Shown: positions 11,800-23,942 of the stretch, piece by piece
Layout of the letters: every line of letters begins with the position of its first letter
How positions within the stretch are numbered: position 1 is the first letter of the stretch
Assembly: GCF_004765785.1 (NCBI RefSeq)
Contig: NZ_SBIT01000002.1
Span: 248,001-312,000 of the forward strand
Length of the DNA: 64,000 nucleotides
DNA from: Halorussus ruber
Lineage (GTDB): Archaea; Halobacteriota; Halobacteria; Halobacteriales; Haladaptataceae
Reading direction: 5' to 3'
Translations under genes and position numbers: made by a program
Notes under the pieces: model-generated
What the model saw: the letters and a program-made list of their open reading frames with translations, nothing else
Told to the model about the DNA's origin: nothing
Databases searched by the model: none

Positions 11800-12414
11800 C
11801 TAGTCGCTACGCGGCTTTGAACTTGTTCCTACGGCGGCCCGCAGGCGTCTGGCGACCTGCTCGGCGTCGTCGCCGTGGACCGGCACCCGCATGGGGTCGC
11901 GGCCCGCTCTCTCGATGACGAGTTCCCGCTCGCGGGACTTGAAATAGAGAGCGACGAGCGCACCCGCGACGATTGCCAGCAGCCCGCCGACGACCAGCAG
12001 GACGGTGGTGAGCGCGCCGAGCGCCTTCGGGAGAAACGAGACGAGTTGGGCGATGCCCGCACCGGGCGCGTCCTCGGGTGGCTGAGTCGCGCCGAGTTGG
12101 TCGAGGACGCCGCTGGCCTTCAGGAGGATGCCGCCGCCGAGAAAGACCACGCCGTAGACGCCCGCTCGAACGCTCCACTCGATGTACGACCCCTTCCCCG
12201 TGGTCTCGACGTTCGCGTCGAGGACGTTCGGTCGGTCGGCGTGGTCGAAGCGCCGACCCTCGCCGTTCGGCGTGAACACGAGAACGCGGTGAGTCGTGAC
12301 GGCGACGCGCGCACCCTCGACTGTGAACTCGTCTTCGACCTCCTCGCCCTGAAAGAGCATCTCGGAGAGGCGGTCGTCGGTCGCCTGAGACAGCGGGGAC
12401 TGGCTCATCGTCAT
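11800..12414 (-). CDS. Membrane protein with PH-like N-terminal region, upstream of uvrC
   Basis: 204 residues. The N-terminal 80 residues (LFQGEEVEDEF ... VTTHRVLVFTPNGEGRRF) look like a bacterial PH/YdbT-type beta domain; then come two hydrophobic segments (VRAGVYGVVFLGGGILL and a longer one around LLVVGGLLAIVAGALVALYF) and a basic C-tail. Two in-frame ATGs (12414 and 12408) are possible. It probably shares a transcript with uvrC (9-nt gap), but no repair role can be deduced. Confidence 0.7.
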   Translation of the reverse strand: MTMSQSPLSQATDDRLSEMLFQGEEVEDEFTVEGARVAVTTHRVLVFTPNGEGRRFDHADRPNVLDANVETTGKGSYIEWSVRAGVYGVVFLGGGILLKASGVLDQLGATQPPEDAPGAGIAQLVSFLPKALGALTTVLLVVGGLLAIVAGALVALYFKSRERELVIERAGRDPMRVPVHGDDAEQVARRLRAAVGTSSKPRSD

Positions 12415-12642
12415 TACGTGGCCGAGTCGTCGCCAAGACGATTACGGCCGATGCCCGCTACTGCAGATACCCTGCATTCGTGCCACCCGTGGTCTGTCAT
12501 TCACATCCGGGTACGTCGCTTCCCTTCTTAACGCTACTGGCGCATCAACTACTGGAAATGTTGGACGGCAGAGAGAAATCGGTCCGACGCCAGACGAGAG
12601 CCGTCCCGGTGGATTCAACTCGCTTCCGGGAAAGGTTCGAGC

Positions 12643-12906
12643 ATGGACGACGAGCAACTCTGGCTTGTCGAGCGCACGTACACCGACAAGGGCCTCGTCT
12701 CGCTGATGTACGCCACCACCGACGGCGAGCGCTGTCTCCACAAGCAACGCTCGATGAACATGCTCCGGCAGGGCGCGGACGTGACCGCCGCCACCGAGGC
12801 CGACCCGGCGGACTTGGAGTCGGTCGAGGACGCCGAGACGCGCGAACGCTACGCCAGCGAGGCGACGAAGATGGCAGAGCAACACGACCCGGACGAGGCG
12901 GTGTGA
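12643..12906 (+). CDS. Conserved-looking small acidic protein (87 aa)
   Basis: The N-terminal half (LWLVERTYTDKGLVSLMYATTDGERCLHKQRS) looks like a small beta-sheet domain; the C-terminal half is a charged helix. Composition and codon use match real haloarchaeal genes. The 230 bp upstream (12415-12642) hold no other gene. I do not recognise a named family. Function unknown. Confidence 0.65.
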   Translation: MDDEQLWLVERTYTDKGLVSLMYATTDGERCLHKQRSMNMLRQGADVTAATEADPADLESVEDAETRERYASEATKMAEQHDPDEAV

Positions 12907-13073
12907 ACGGGCCGAACGGAGCAATGCTAATCCCTAATTAATATAAATAATTATTGAAGAAATAGTATCGATTCCTTAGTAAGCAATTACGGAGTTCGAA
13001 ACGTTTCCCTTTTCGTTCGACGCCCGACACGATAAGGCAAGGGTTTACGTAGGGGAGCGCAAAAGGCGCGACT

Positions 13074-13997
13074 ATGACCGCCATCGAAATTGACGGAGTG
13101 ACCAAGCGGTACGGCGACGTAGTCGCCGTCCGCGACCTCTCTTTCGAAGTCGAGGAGGGCGAGGTGTTCGGCTTCCTCGGCCCCAACGGCGCGGGGAAGT
13201 CCACCACCATCAACATCCTGTTGGACTTCGTGCGCCCCACAGAGGGCGAGGTCCGCGTCTTCGGACACGACGTTCACGACGAGAGCGTTACGGTCCGCGA
13301 ACACCTCGGCGTCCTCCCCGAGGGGTTCTCGGTGTACGACCGACTGACCGGCAGACAGCACCTCGAGTTCGCCATCGAGTCCAAGGACGCCGACGACGAC
13401 CCGGCCGAGATTCTGGAGCGCGTCGGCCTCTCGGCCGCGGACGGCGACCGGAAGGCCGGGGGCTACTCGAAGGGGATGGCCCAGCGCCTCGTCCTCGGGA
13501 TGGCGCTGGTCGGCGACCCCGACTTGCTGGTGCTGGACGAACCATCGACCGGACTCGACCCGCAGGGCGCGCGCCAGATGCGTGACATCGTCCGCGAGGA
13601 GGCCGACAAGGGCACGACCGTCTTCTTCTCCAGTCACATCCTCGGGCAGGTCGAGTCGGTCTGCGACCGCGTGGGCATCCTCCGCGACGGCCAGCTCGTC
13701 GCCGAGGACTCCATCGAGGGGCTGCGCGAGACGACCAGCGCAGACACCGTCCTCCACGTCACGGTCGGCGAGGTGCCGGACGGCGCGCTCGCCGAGGTCC
13801 GGGGCATCGAGGGCGTCACCGAAGCCACTCACACGGGCAGTCGCCTCGAAATCTCCTGCGAGAACGACGTGAAGACCAGCGTCCTCTCGACGCTCGAAGA
13901 GGCGGGCGTCGAAGTCGAGGACTTCGAGACCGAGGAGGCCTCGCTGGAGGACCTGTTCATGGCCTACACCACCGACAAACAGGAGGTGGAAGCATGA
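13074..13997 (+). CDS. ABC transporter ATP-binding protein (ABC-2/NatA type)
   Basis: 307 residues. Walker A GPNGAGKSTT (about residues 38-47), Q-loop region, signature YSKGMAQRL, Walker B LLVLDEPSTGLDP and the H-loop SSHILGQVE are all present; the C-terminal third (GVTEATHTGSRLEISC...) is the accessory domain of drug/Na+ exporter ATPases. A TATA-like TTTACG at about 13047 lies 27 nt before ATG 13074, so a leaderless start is likely; a 10-bp palindrome GAAACGTTTC (12998-13007) upstream may be an operator. The gene overlaps the permease by 4 nt (ATGA). Confidence 0.93.
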   Translation: MTAIEIDGVTKRYGDVVAVRDLSFEVEEGEVFGFLGPNGAGKSTTINILLDFVRPTEGEVRVFGHDVHDESVTVREHLGVLPEGFSVYDRLTGRQHLEFAIESKDADDDPAEILERVGLSAADGDRKAGGYSKGMAQRLVLGMALVGDPDLLVLDEPSTGLDPQGARQMRDIVREEADKGTTVFFSSHILGQVESVCDRVGILRDGQLVAEDSIEGLRETTSADTVLHVTVGEVPDGALAEVRGIEGVTEATHTGSRLEISCENDVKTSVLSTLEEAGVEVEDFETEEASLEDLFMAYTTDKQEVEA

Positions 13998-14884
13998 GTT
14001 GGCAAGCCATCGCCCGGAAGGACTTCCAAGACGCGGTGCGCTCGAAGTGGCTCTGGGCGTTGTCGCTTCTGTTCGTCGGGGTGTTCGCGCTCCCGCCGAT
14101 ACTGCTGTTCTACCTCGAAATGGGCGCGACGCCCCAGCAGGGCGAGGCCGGAACGACCGACATGTTCGTGTTCCTGATGAAACAGGGCACGTCCATCCTG
14201 ATTCCGCTCATCGGTATCGTCGTCGGCTACACCTCGATCACCCGAGAGCGCGAATCCGGGTCGCTAAAGCTCCTGCTGTCGCTTCCCCACTCCCGCGAGG
14301 ACGTGGTGTTCGGGAAGGTCCTCGGACGGTCGGGCGTTATCGCGCTCCCCATCGCGCTCGGGTTCGCCGTCGCGCTGGTGGTCCTGCTGTTCACGTCGCT
14401 GTCGCTGAAGCTGGCGAACTTCCTGCTGTTCGCCGCGCTCACGGCGCTGCTGGGACTCGTGTTCGTCGGCCTCTCGGTCGGCCTCTCGGCCGCCGCGAGT
14501 ACCGGCAAGCGAGCGATGGTCGCCGCCATCGCGCTGTTCGTCTGGTTCGTCGTCCTCTGGAACTCCTTCGCCAATCAGGTCGTCAACGCGCTGGTCAAGT
14601 ACGTCGGCATCAGCGAGGCCGCCAAGTACGAGACGGTGCTGTTCCTCAAGCTGCTGAACCCGACGCAGGCCTACAAGACGCTGGTGGACGCCTTCCTGAT
14701 GGATTCGGCGCTCCAGTCCCGCGTCTACATGTTCGGCATCTTCAAGCGAAAGACCGTCGCGCAGGCGTTCGGCGACTCCCTGCCGGTGTACCTCTCGGAC
14801 CCCTTCGTCGTCGCCTACCTGCTGGCGTGGCTGTTCGTCCCGGTCGCAATCGGCCTCTGGAAGTTCTCGAAAGACGACCTCTGA
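13994..14884 (+). CDS. ABC-2 type transporter permease
   Basis: 296 residues with about six transmembrane helices: one near the N-terminus (LWALSLLFVGVFALPPILLF), a GIVVGYTSITRERESGS loop typical of ABC-2 permeases acting with NatA-type ATPases, then four closely spaced helices and a final helix (VVAYLLAWLFVPVAIGLW). It is translationally coupled to the ATPase (ATGA overlap). Substrate cannot be read from sequence; members export drugs, lipids, Na+ or copper-related cargo. Confidence 0.92.
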   Translation: MSWQAIARKDFQDAVRSKWLWALSLLFVGVFALPPILLFYLEMGATPQQGEAGTTDMFVFLMKQGTSILIPLIGIVVGYTSITRERESGSLKLLLSLPHSREDVVFGKVLGRSGVIALPIALGFAVALVVLLFTSLSLKLANFLLFAALTALLGLVFVGLSVGLSAAASTGKRAMVAAIALFVWFVVLWNSFANQVVNALVKYVGISEAAKYETVLFLKLLNPTQAYKTLVDAFLMDSALQSRVYMFGIFKRKTVAQAFGDSLPVYLSDPFVVAYLLAWLFVPVAIGLWKFSKDDL

Positions 14885-14953
14885 GCCACCCAGCCATCTG
14901 AAAGATATATTTCCACCCTAAAATATTACTTTCCACGGTCCGTACGTTCGAGT

Positions 14954-15568
14954 ATGCCGACCGACGAGAACGCCGACAGACCGCCTTCGATAACCGAAAT
15001 CGACCCCTTCGACTCCGAGGAACTGTCCGGCGATACTCCGGAGAATGTGGGCGAGGCAGTGACCGAAGAGTGGAAGGCGTCCACGACCGCGTTCCAGCGG
15101 ATTCACACCGTCCTCAAAAACACCTACGAACCCCGTACTACCGGGGAAGTCGCTGACGCGGCCGCCACCACAAAGCCGACTGTTCGAAAACACGTCGAAC
15201 CGCTTGTGGAGGCAGGGATGGTCGTCAAGCGAGAGCGTGGAAACGGTGTCCAATACGTCTGGAACCAAACTCAGCGGCGCATCAACCGCGTGGCGGAACT
15301 CGCAGACGAACACTCGTCGGTCGAACTCGACAGGAAAATCCGCCGGGCGAAAGAACGAATCGCGGCGTTCGAGCGCAAGTACGGCGTGGAGTCACCGAAC
15401 GAACTAGCGAAGGCACTCGACCCGGACGACGACGCTGGATGGGATGATTTGGCGACGTGGCGAACGCTCGAAGATGACCTGAAGCGACTCGAAGCCGCCC
15501 AGACCGTAGGAGAATATCTCGGAGCCGAGTCGGTAGTCGGCAGACGTGACACGTCGAACCATGCGTAG
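14954..15568 (+). CDS. Winged-helix protein, putative antitoxin of a TumAE-like pair
   Basis: 204 residues. A winged helix-turn-helix is visible at about residues 50-100 (RTTGEVADAAATTKPTVRKHVEPLVEAGMVVKRERGNGVQYVW), followed by an alpha-helical C-terminal half (VELDRKIRRAKERIAAFERKYG). It precedes and overlaps by 8 nt a TumE-like gene, the order expected for an antitoxin that also represses the operon. AT-rich sequence with TATATTTCC and AAAATATTAC (14905-14932) supplies the promoter. Confidence 0.7.
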   Translation: MPTDENADRPPSITEIDPFDSEELSGDTPENVGEAVTEEWKASTTAFQRIHTVLKNTYEPRTTGEVADAAATTKPTVRKHVEPLVEAGMVVKRERGNGVQYVWNQTQRRINRVAELADEHSSVELDRKIRRAKERIAAFERKYGVESPNELAKALDPDDDAGWDDLATWRTLEDDLKRLEAAQTVGEYLGAESVVGRRDTSNHA

Positions 15569-16046
15569 ACAGGATAAGGGAACAATCTCCCGGAGCAAGT
15601 TAGAGACGGTCGAAACGACCTTCCGAAATCGCCTCAACGGTCTCGTCAAATCAGGGGAATGGATTCCCGACTACGACGTCGGACCGAACGAGCTTCGAAT
15701 CGAACTCTGGGACGGGATTCACGCGGATAGGTCTCGTTTCGACGTGGCGTGGTGGACGAAGCACGGCTACAGATACCACTACGTCGAAGACGGCGGAGGA
15801 AGTGAAAGCGACAGCCACGATAGCGAGCGAGACAGCACTGGCCTCCAGTTCCGATTCGGGTGGGAGAACAGACCCGAGTACCCGGACAAGCATTTCCACC
15901 CGCCGGAAAACCTCGACGCGCATCGGGAGTCCTGCATCGAACACGAGGACGTGAAGCGGGTCACGCTCGCGGTCATCAAGTGCTGGCACGCCGCGGCGAC
16001 AGCCAGCGACCCCGAGAAACTGAACGCCCTCTCGAATCCACCCTAA
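15561..16046 (+). CDS. TumE-like (DUF6516-type) toxin protein
   Basis: 161 residues. The core resembles the DUF6516/TumE fold: LRIELWDGI..., YRYHYVED..., then FRFGWENRPEYPDKHFHPPENLDAHR, corresponding to the family's pattern of ELWDG, YHYHW, DNAPHH and FPHHKH blocks. The start is ATG 15561, overlapping the antitoxin stop by 8 nt; the ORF extension upstream is not needed. An acidic Ser/Asp insert (about residues 80-95) is haloarchaeal in style. Toxicity and target are inferred from the family and gene order only. Confidence 0.6.
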   Translation: MRRQDKGTISRSKLETVETTFRNRLNGLVKSGEWIPDYDVGPNELRIELWDGIHADRSRFDVAWWTKHGYRYHYVEDGGGSESDSHDSERDSTGLQFRFGWENRPEYPDKHFHPPENLDAHRESCIEHEDVKRVTLAVIKCWHAAATASDPEKLNALSNPP

Positions 16047-16069
16047 GCCGCCCGCTGGCGACCGGCGAA

Positions 16070-19227
<3,158 letters not shown>

Positions 19228-19231
19228 GGGG

Positions 19232-20671
19232 TTAGTTCTCGACTTCCGACTCGACGGCCATCTCCAGCCCGTTCACGAGCGCGGTCAGTTCCTCGTTCGA
19301 GGCCGTGATGGTCTCCATCCCGCTGGAGACCTCCGACATCTCGGTGGCGGCCTCGTCTATCATCGTCGCCACTTCTTCGGCGCTCTTGGCCTGCTGGTCG
19401 GTCGCGCCCGCGACTTCTTCGATGCCGTTCGAGACCTCTTCGATGGCCTCGCCGACCTCCTGAAGCGTCCCCATCGCGTCCTCGACGCGGTCGGTGCCGC
19501 GCTCGACGCGCTCGCTGGTCGTGTGCAGACTTTCGAGGGTGTCGTCGGTGTACTGCTGGATTTCGCCGATGGTGCCCTCGATTTCGTCGGCGTGGTTCTG
19601 GGTCTCCTCGGCCAGTTCCTTGACCTCCTCGGCGACGACCGCGAACCCGGACCCGGCCTCACCGGCGCGGGCGGCCTCGATGGAGGCGTTGAGCGCCAGC
19701 ACGTTGGTCTGGTCGGCGATGTCGTTGATGACCGCGACCACGTCGTCGATGCGCTCTACCTTCTCCTGGAGCGTCGCAAAGTCCGATTCGACGCTCGACC
19801 GGGCGTCCTCGACCCGGTGCATCTCCTCGATGGCCTCTTTCGAGTGGTCGATACCGTCTTCGGCGAGTTCCTCTGCCCGGTCGCTGACGGTGTTGACCTC
19901 CTCGGCGCTGGCCGCGATTTCCTCGGTGGTCGCGCTCAGGTCGGCGACCTCCTCGTTGAGGTCCCGAATCTTCTTCGACTGGGAGGCCGACAGCGCGTTG
20001 ATTTCGTCGGCGTTCTCGGCGATGTCGCCGGTCGCCATCTCGAGTTCTTCGACCGCTGGCTGGACCTCCTCGGTGAGCGTCTCGCGGAGCGACTCGGCCT
20101 CCTCGCGTGCTTCGCTCGCGGCGTCCTCCTCGTCGCCCGCCTCGTAGGCGTCGGCCGCGAGTTGTACGTCGCGGGTGGTCGCCCGAAACACGGCCTGCAT
20201 CCGGTCGGCAGTCTCTCGGACCGCCTGATTGACCGCCTCGTCGTCGCCGAACTCGGCGGACACCTGCGAGACGATTTCGGGGATGACGGCCTCGCGGAAG
20301 GCCGCGTACATCCCGACGTGGTCGGCCAGCGACACGTCCGCCATCCGGTGTAACTGCCCGCCGCGGACGCGGTCCCGGAGCAAGTCGTCGCCGTCGACGT
20401 CGTCCCGACCGAGTCTCGCCAACTGCTCTTTCTGGGCGCGCTTGAGTTCCTCGGCCGTGTACGAGTCGTCCGCGTCGAGTTCCGGACCGGAGATGTCCTC
20501 GTAGACCGATTCGACTGCGTCGTCGCTCGCGGCCTCGAAGTCGAGGCCCCGAAGGTGGTCCGCGTCGGACTCCGAGACGTCTGTGAGCGTAGACGGACGC
20601 TCGACTTCCGCGGGAACGAAGTCGCCTGCGAACTCCGGTTCGCCGTCCGTGGAGTTTTCGCTTCGTGACAT
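19232..20671 (-). CDS. Soluble globin-coupled (HemAT-like) chemotaxis transducer
   Basis: 479 residues without transmembrane helices. The N-terminal 130 residues resemble a shortened globin-coupled sensor: [20 protein letters not shown] then [25 protein letters not shown]. His108 aligns with the HemAT proximal heme ligand by pattern (family RIGxxH). The C-terminal 350 residues are a methyl-accepting signalling coiled coil with the conserved tip ([38 protein letters not shown]). ATG 20671 overlaps the stop of the upstream sensor gene (TAATG), giving translational coupling; the upstream extension to 20695 is rejected. Likely role: soluble aerotaxis or gas sensing that signals to CheA. Heme binding is not proven because the globin part is divergent. 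Confidence 0.8.
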   Translation of the reverse strand: MSRSENSTDGEPEFAGDFVPAEVERPSTLTDVSESDADHLRGLDFEAASDDAVESVYEDISGPELDADDSYTAEELKRAQKEQLARLGRDDVDGDDLLRDRVRGGQLHRMADVSLADHVGMYAAFREAVIPEIVSQVSAEFGDDEAVNQAVRETADRMQAVFRATTRDVQLAADAYEAGDEEDAASEAREEAESLRETLTEEVQPAVEELEMATGDIAENADEINALSASQSKKIRDLNEEVADLSATTEEIAASAEEVNTVSDRAEELAEDGIDHSKEAIEEMHRVEDARSSVESDFATLQEKVERIDDVVAVINDIADQTNVLALNASIEAARAGEAGSGFAVVAEEVKELAEETQNHADEIEGTIGEIQQYTDDTLESLHTTSERVERGTDRVEDAMGTLQEVGEAIEEVSNGIEEVAGATDQQAKSAEEVATMIDEAATEMSEVSSGMETITASNEELTALVNGLEMAVESEVEN

Positions 20672-21246
20672 TACCACGAGACTCGATAGATGCACTCGTC
20701 GCCGCCGTCGTCGCGGCAGGTCTCGCTCTCCTCTTCGACCTCGACGATCGCGCTATCGGGGCTGAACTTCTCGGCGACGGCCGTGATGAGGCCCACGTCG
20801 AGGTCACAGGGATACGGGTTCTTACAATAGACGAGACGCTCGTTGGGACCGGTCTCCTCGAACTCGTAGTAGCCGATTTCGCCGCCGCGGTGGTTCATCT
20901 GATACGCTTCCTCGATGGATTGGAGGCCCTTACCGACCGTGTCGATTCCGGGCGGCCACTCGGCGTTTTCCGGAATTTTCTTGCCGATATTCCGCAAGGT
21001 CTGGGGCCCAATCGTGTCGGCGACCGACTTGAACGAGTCGAGATACGCCTGCTGGGGATACCACTCGCCGGGCTGTGGCTCGCCGATACCCTTCTCGTCG
21101 AGCGTCTCTTGCATCCGTTTCTCGAAGACGCTAGAAAGTTCACCGACGCCCGCTAACATCGAGCGAACTGCCTGCCCATCGACTTCGACACCATCGTCGA
21201 ACGCTTCGAACTGCGTCATGTCAACATCTCCCTTTCCAGCCGACAT
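20671..21246 (-). CDS. Putative V4R/heme-NO-binding-like sensor protein
   Basis: 191 residues, soluble. The C-terminal half ([36 protein letters not shown] ... [15 protein letters not shown]) ends with a Cys-x(3)-GGD-x-C-x-Y-x-V-x-W pattern seen in small-molecule sensory domains of the V4R/HNOB type. The N-terminal half ([21 protein letters not shown] ... [24 protein letters not shown]) is helical, as in proteins that present such a domain. Two TATA-like A/T stretches lie 15-30 nt before ATG 21246 (leaderless). It is first in an operon with the HemAT-like transducer, so it may feed ligand information to it. The exact family is uncertain. Confidence 0.55.
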   Translation of the reverse strand: MSAGKGDVDMTQFEAFDDGVEVDGQAVRSMLAGVGELSSVFEKRMQETLDEKGIGEPQPGEWYPQQAYLDSFKSVADTIGPQTLRNIGKKIPENAEWPPGIDTVGKGLQSIEEAYQMNHRGGEIGYYEFEETGPNERLVYCKNPYPCDLDVGLITAVAEKFSPDSAIVEVEEESETCRDDGGDECIYRVSW

Positions 21247-21370
21247 ATATCTTTCCTACATTTAAATAAAAATAATAATATGGTAAAGGGGACGAATGCG
21301 CCCCGTTCGTATAAAATTCGCTTTGTTTTAGTATGTCATAAAAAGCTTTAAATAATCGGTTAACTCCGGT

Positions 21371-21607
21371 TCAGCGGTTGCCTCGGAGTCGTATCTCGTC
21401 GTCGGTGACGGTATCGACGGCCTGCTCTTGGAGCGGGTAGGTGTCCTCGTCGCGGTCGCCCCAGTCGAGTTTGGCCTTGATTTTGTCGGTGATTCCGGGG
21501 TCAGGTTCCACGTAGGCGGTGCCGTGTTCTACTTCCGAGACGATGCCGACTTCGTCGCCGTCTACGACGACTGACTTCCCCTCGTCGTCCTCACTAAATT
21601 GTGCCAT
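21371..21607 (-). CDS. PRC-barrel-like small protein (78 aa)
   Basis: 78 residues. FSEDDEGKSVVVDGDEVGIVSEVEHGTAYVEPDPG reads as a PRC-barrel-like beta sheet (GKxVVDxDGxxVGxVxEVxxGxAYVxPD), followed by a charged linker and DEIRLRGNR. Such domains occur in small haloarchaeal RNA-processing or regulatory proteins. ATG 21607 is chosen; the reading frame continues upstream but into the divergent gene's leader. Function unknown. Confidence 0.7.
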   Translation of the reverse strand: MAQFSEDDEGKSVVVDGDEVGIVSEVEHGTAYVEPDPGITDKIKAKLDWGDRDEDTYPLQEQAVDTVTDDEIRLRGNR

Positions 21608-21751
21608 AGCAACGGTGATACACCGAGGTCCGGTAAGGAAACTTTGGCCTTTGCCTGTCACGATTGGGGCGGAGTCAGACGGCCCCTGAAGACATGGCGG
21701 AAATTGCGAAGACCCCGCGTACTTATGCCGGGTCCGGACAAGGATGGACAC

Positions 21752-22939
21752 ATGCGCGAGGACTTCCTCCTGCTGAACCCCGGACCAGTCCCGACGACCC
21801 GGGACGTGCGACAGGCGATGAGCGAACCGATGGTCTCGCATCGGTCGGCCGAGTTCGAGGCCGTCTACGAGCGTGCCCAAGACGCTCTCGACTACGTGTT
21901 CACCCAATCGACGCTCGACGGCGAGGAGACCGCGAGCGACGGCACCAGCCTCATCTTCAACGGGACCGCGACGATGGCGATGGAGGCCGCGGTGGCGAAT
22001 CTGGTCGGCGGTCTGAGCGGCCGCGAGAAAGACGGCAAGGTCGTCCCGCTGGTCAACGGCAAGTTCGGGCGGCGGTTCAAGCGAATCGCCGACCGGTACG
22101 CCTCGGTCGAGCCCGTCGAGGCCACGTGGGGCCAGTCCATCGACCTCGACGCCGTGGCCGAGACCGTGGACGACGACACCGACGTGGTGACGATGGTCCA
22201 CAACGAGACCTCCACGGGCCTATTGAACCCGGTCGAGGAGGTCGGCGAAATCGCCGCGGAACACGACGCCACCTTCGTCGTGGACGGCGTGACCTCCATC
22301 GGCGGCGACGAGTTCCGCATCGACGACTGGAACGTGGACGTGGCCGTGACCGACGCTCAGAAGTGTCTGGCCGCTCCTCCGGGGACCTCGGCGATGTACG
22401 CGACCGAGGCCGCCCAAGAGCGCTTCGACGGCGACGCCGCGCCCTTCTACGAGGACTTAGACTGGCACCTCCGGAAGGCCGACTCCCATCAGACGCCGTT
22501 CACCAGCGCGGTCCCGCTGTTCCGCGGCCTCGCGGTCGCCGTCGAGAACATCGTCGAGGAGGGCATGCCCGAGCGAATCGAGCGCCACCGCGAGCAGTCG
22601 ACGGCCTTCCGCGAGGCGTTCACCGCGATGGGCCTCGAACTGTTCGCCGAGCGCAACGAGGCCACCGAGTATTCGAACACCCTGACCGGCGTCTCGCTCC
22701 CGGCCCACACCCGCGAGAACCCCGAGGAGTTCTTCGACGCCGTGGAGGCCCGCGGCGTCTCCATCTCGGGCGGGCAGGCCCACCTCGGCGGCGAAATCTT
22801 CCGCGTGAGCAACATGGGCAACCTCTCCAGCGAGCAGATTCTGCGCGGCGTGCGGACGATTGGGGAGGCGTTCGAGGAGACCGGCGAGGACGTGGACACC
22901 GAGGCCGGAATCGAAGCGGCGCGTTCGGAACTTCGGTGA
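21752..22939 (+). CDS. Class V aminotransferase (alanine-glyoxylate/serine-pyruvate type)
   Basis: 395-residue PLP enzyme. Signature blocks: LLNPGPVPTTRDVRQAM, SHRSAEFEAVYERA, FNGTATMAMEAAVANL, HNETSTGLLNPVEEVG, VVDGVTSIGG (Asp178 pairing with the pyridine N) and TDAQKCLAAPPGTSAM with the Schiff-base Lys204. This arrangement is that of serine-pyruvate/alanine-glyoxylate aminotransferases, which interconvert serine, alanine, glyoxylate and pyruvate. ATG 21752 is chosen over ATG 21725 because the family starts with the LLNPGP strand. Divergent from the PRC-barrel gene. The exact substrate pair cannot be fixed by sequence alone. Confidence 0.9.
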   Translation: MREDFLLLNPGPVPTTRDVRQAMSEPMVSHRSAEFEAVYERAQDALDYVFTQSTLDGEETASDGTSLIFNGTATMAMEAAVANLVGGLSGREKDGKVVPLVNGKFGRRFKRIADRYASVEPVEATWGQSIDLDAVAETVDDDTDVVTMVHNETSTGLLNPVEEVGEIAAEHDATFVVDGVTSIGGDEFRIDDWNVDVAVTDAQKCLAAPPGTSAMYATEAAQERFDGDAAPFYEDLDWHLRKADSHQTPFTSAVPLFRGLAVAVENIVEEGMPERIERHREQSTAFREAFTAMGLELFAERNEATEYSNTLTGVSLPAHTRENPEEFFDAVEARGVSISGGQAHLGGEIFRVSNMGNLSSEQILRGVRTIGEAFEETGEDVDTEAGIEAARSELR

Positions 22940-23000
22940 GATAGTCGATTATGTAAAGTTCGGTAATTTTTTATCTTCCCGGTGGTCGAGAGTTTATTGA

Positions 23001-23369
23001 ATGGCTCCAGAGCCGAGTACCGCCGAGGAGGTGTCGGAGACGCCGGACGGGATTCGAGAGTTGAAACTCGGCATCCTTCGAGAGTGGCTCAAAGTCGTCT
23101 ACGTCATTTCGACGTTCATCTCGCTAAACGTCATTCCGGGTCTTCTCTTCGCCACGGTCGTCGTTCTCGAAACAGTCGTGACGAACGTACCAAATCTAAC
23201 GCTACAACCATTAGCGATTCACGCGACGAGTAGCGAAGGAGTACCGGTGACAAAGCTTATAAAAAGTTTCGTCGTATTAGATGTCATACGTAATCTACTC
23301 AAACTCTACTGGAAAGGACAGCCGAATATCCAACTGAAACCCGACATTCCGGAGGCAAACGATGACTAA
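23001..23369 (+). CDS. Hypothetical membrane protein (122 aa), first of a coupled pair
   Basis: After a charged N-terminus a hydrophobic helix appears at about residues 33-58 (VVYVISTFISLNVIPGLLFATVVV), then a polar stretch, an amphipathic segment (VTKLIKSFVVLDVIRNLLKLYW) and an acidic tail. It overlaps the next gene by 8 nt (ATGACTAA), so the two are likely translationally coupled. Slightly lower GC than neighbours. No family recognised. Confidence 0.6.
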   Translation: MAPEPSTAEEVSETPDGIRELKLGILREWLKVVYVISTFISLNVIPGLLFATVVVLETVVTNVPNLTLQPLAIHATSSEGVPVTKLIKSFVVLDVIRNLLKLYWKGQPNIQLKPDIPEANDD

Positions 23370-23844
23370 ACACGACGTTTACTGGCCCGAGATGGGTATC
23401 GAGAACGACGAGGACACAGCCGGGTCAGAGGCCGTGAAAGAGTGGACTGAACACCCCACGCTCCGGAAAGTCCTGCTGACCATCTATCTCGGGACCGAAA
23501 TCATCCGAATCGCCGCGTTCGGTGCAATCGCGGGTGCGGTACTGGTCGGTGCGGTTCACCTCGGAATCGACTTCGATTCGAATACCGCGATACTCTGGGG
23601 ATTCATGGCGGCGGTGGCCTTCGTGATGGGCATAGACGAACTCTCGAAGAAAGTGGTGGACTACAGCATCCAGTACGGCGCATTTCTGGTGGCGACAGTC
23701 GTCGTGGTTTCGCTCCTCCAGTTGTATCTTGACCTCAAGGAGCGCCGGAACTCGATAGACGACCCCTCCGCGCTCGCGTCGTCGCTCCCCATCGAGAGCA
23801 TTCCGCTCCTCGAACTCTACGAGCGGCGTAATCGACTGATGTGA
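23362..23844 (+). CDS. Hypothetical membrane protein (160 aa), second of a coupled pair
   Basis: Three hydrophobic helices are visible (IAAFGAIAGAVLVGAVHLGI; ILWGFMAAVAFVMGI; FLVATVVVVSLLQLYLDL), flanked by an acidic N-terminus and a Leu-rich polar C-tail. Starts inside the last codons of the 122-aa membrane protein gene; probably both act together at the membrane. The downstream inverted-repeat element may terminate or cap the transcript. No known family. Confidence 0.6.
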   Translation: MTKHDVYWPEMGIENDEDTAGSEAVKEWTEHPTLRKVLLTIYLGTEIIRIAAFGAIAGAVLVGAVHLGIDFDSNTAILWGFMAAVAFVMGIDELSKKVVDYSIQYGAFLVATVVVVSLLQLYLDLKERRNSIDDPSALASSLPIESIPLLELYERRNRLM

Positions 23845-23867
23845 CTCAGTCCTCGTCGTGATTTTTT

Positions 23868-23942
23868 ACCACTTAGACAACTATAGATGTGTTAAAGGCA
23901 ATTTTTTAGTTTCTTATCACACATCTATAATTGTCTAGTGGT
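23868..23942. repeat. 75-bp structured element: long inverted repeat with 26-nt loop
   Basis: Arm 1 (23868-23892) and arm 2 (23919-23942) are inverted copies of about 24-25 nt with one indel and one substitution; the cores TAGATGTGT and ACACATCTA match perfectly. The 26-nt loop contains a T-run. A second perfect hairpin (CTTCTCG TGA CGAGAAG, 23954-23970) follows. The region is AT-rich and lies between two convergent-free genes on the same strand. It could be a MITE-like relic, a transcript terminator or a structured RNA. Confidence 0.7.
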
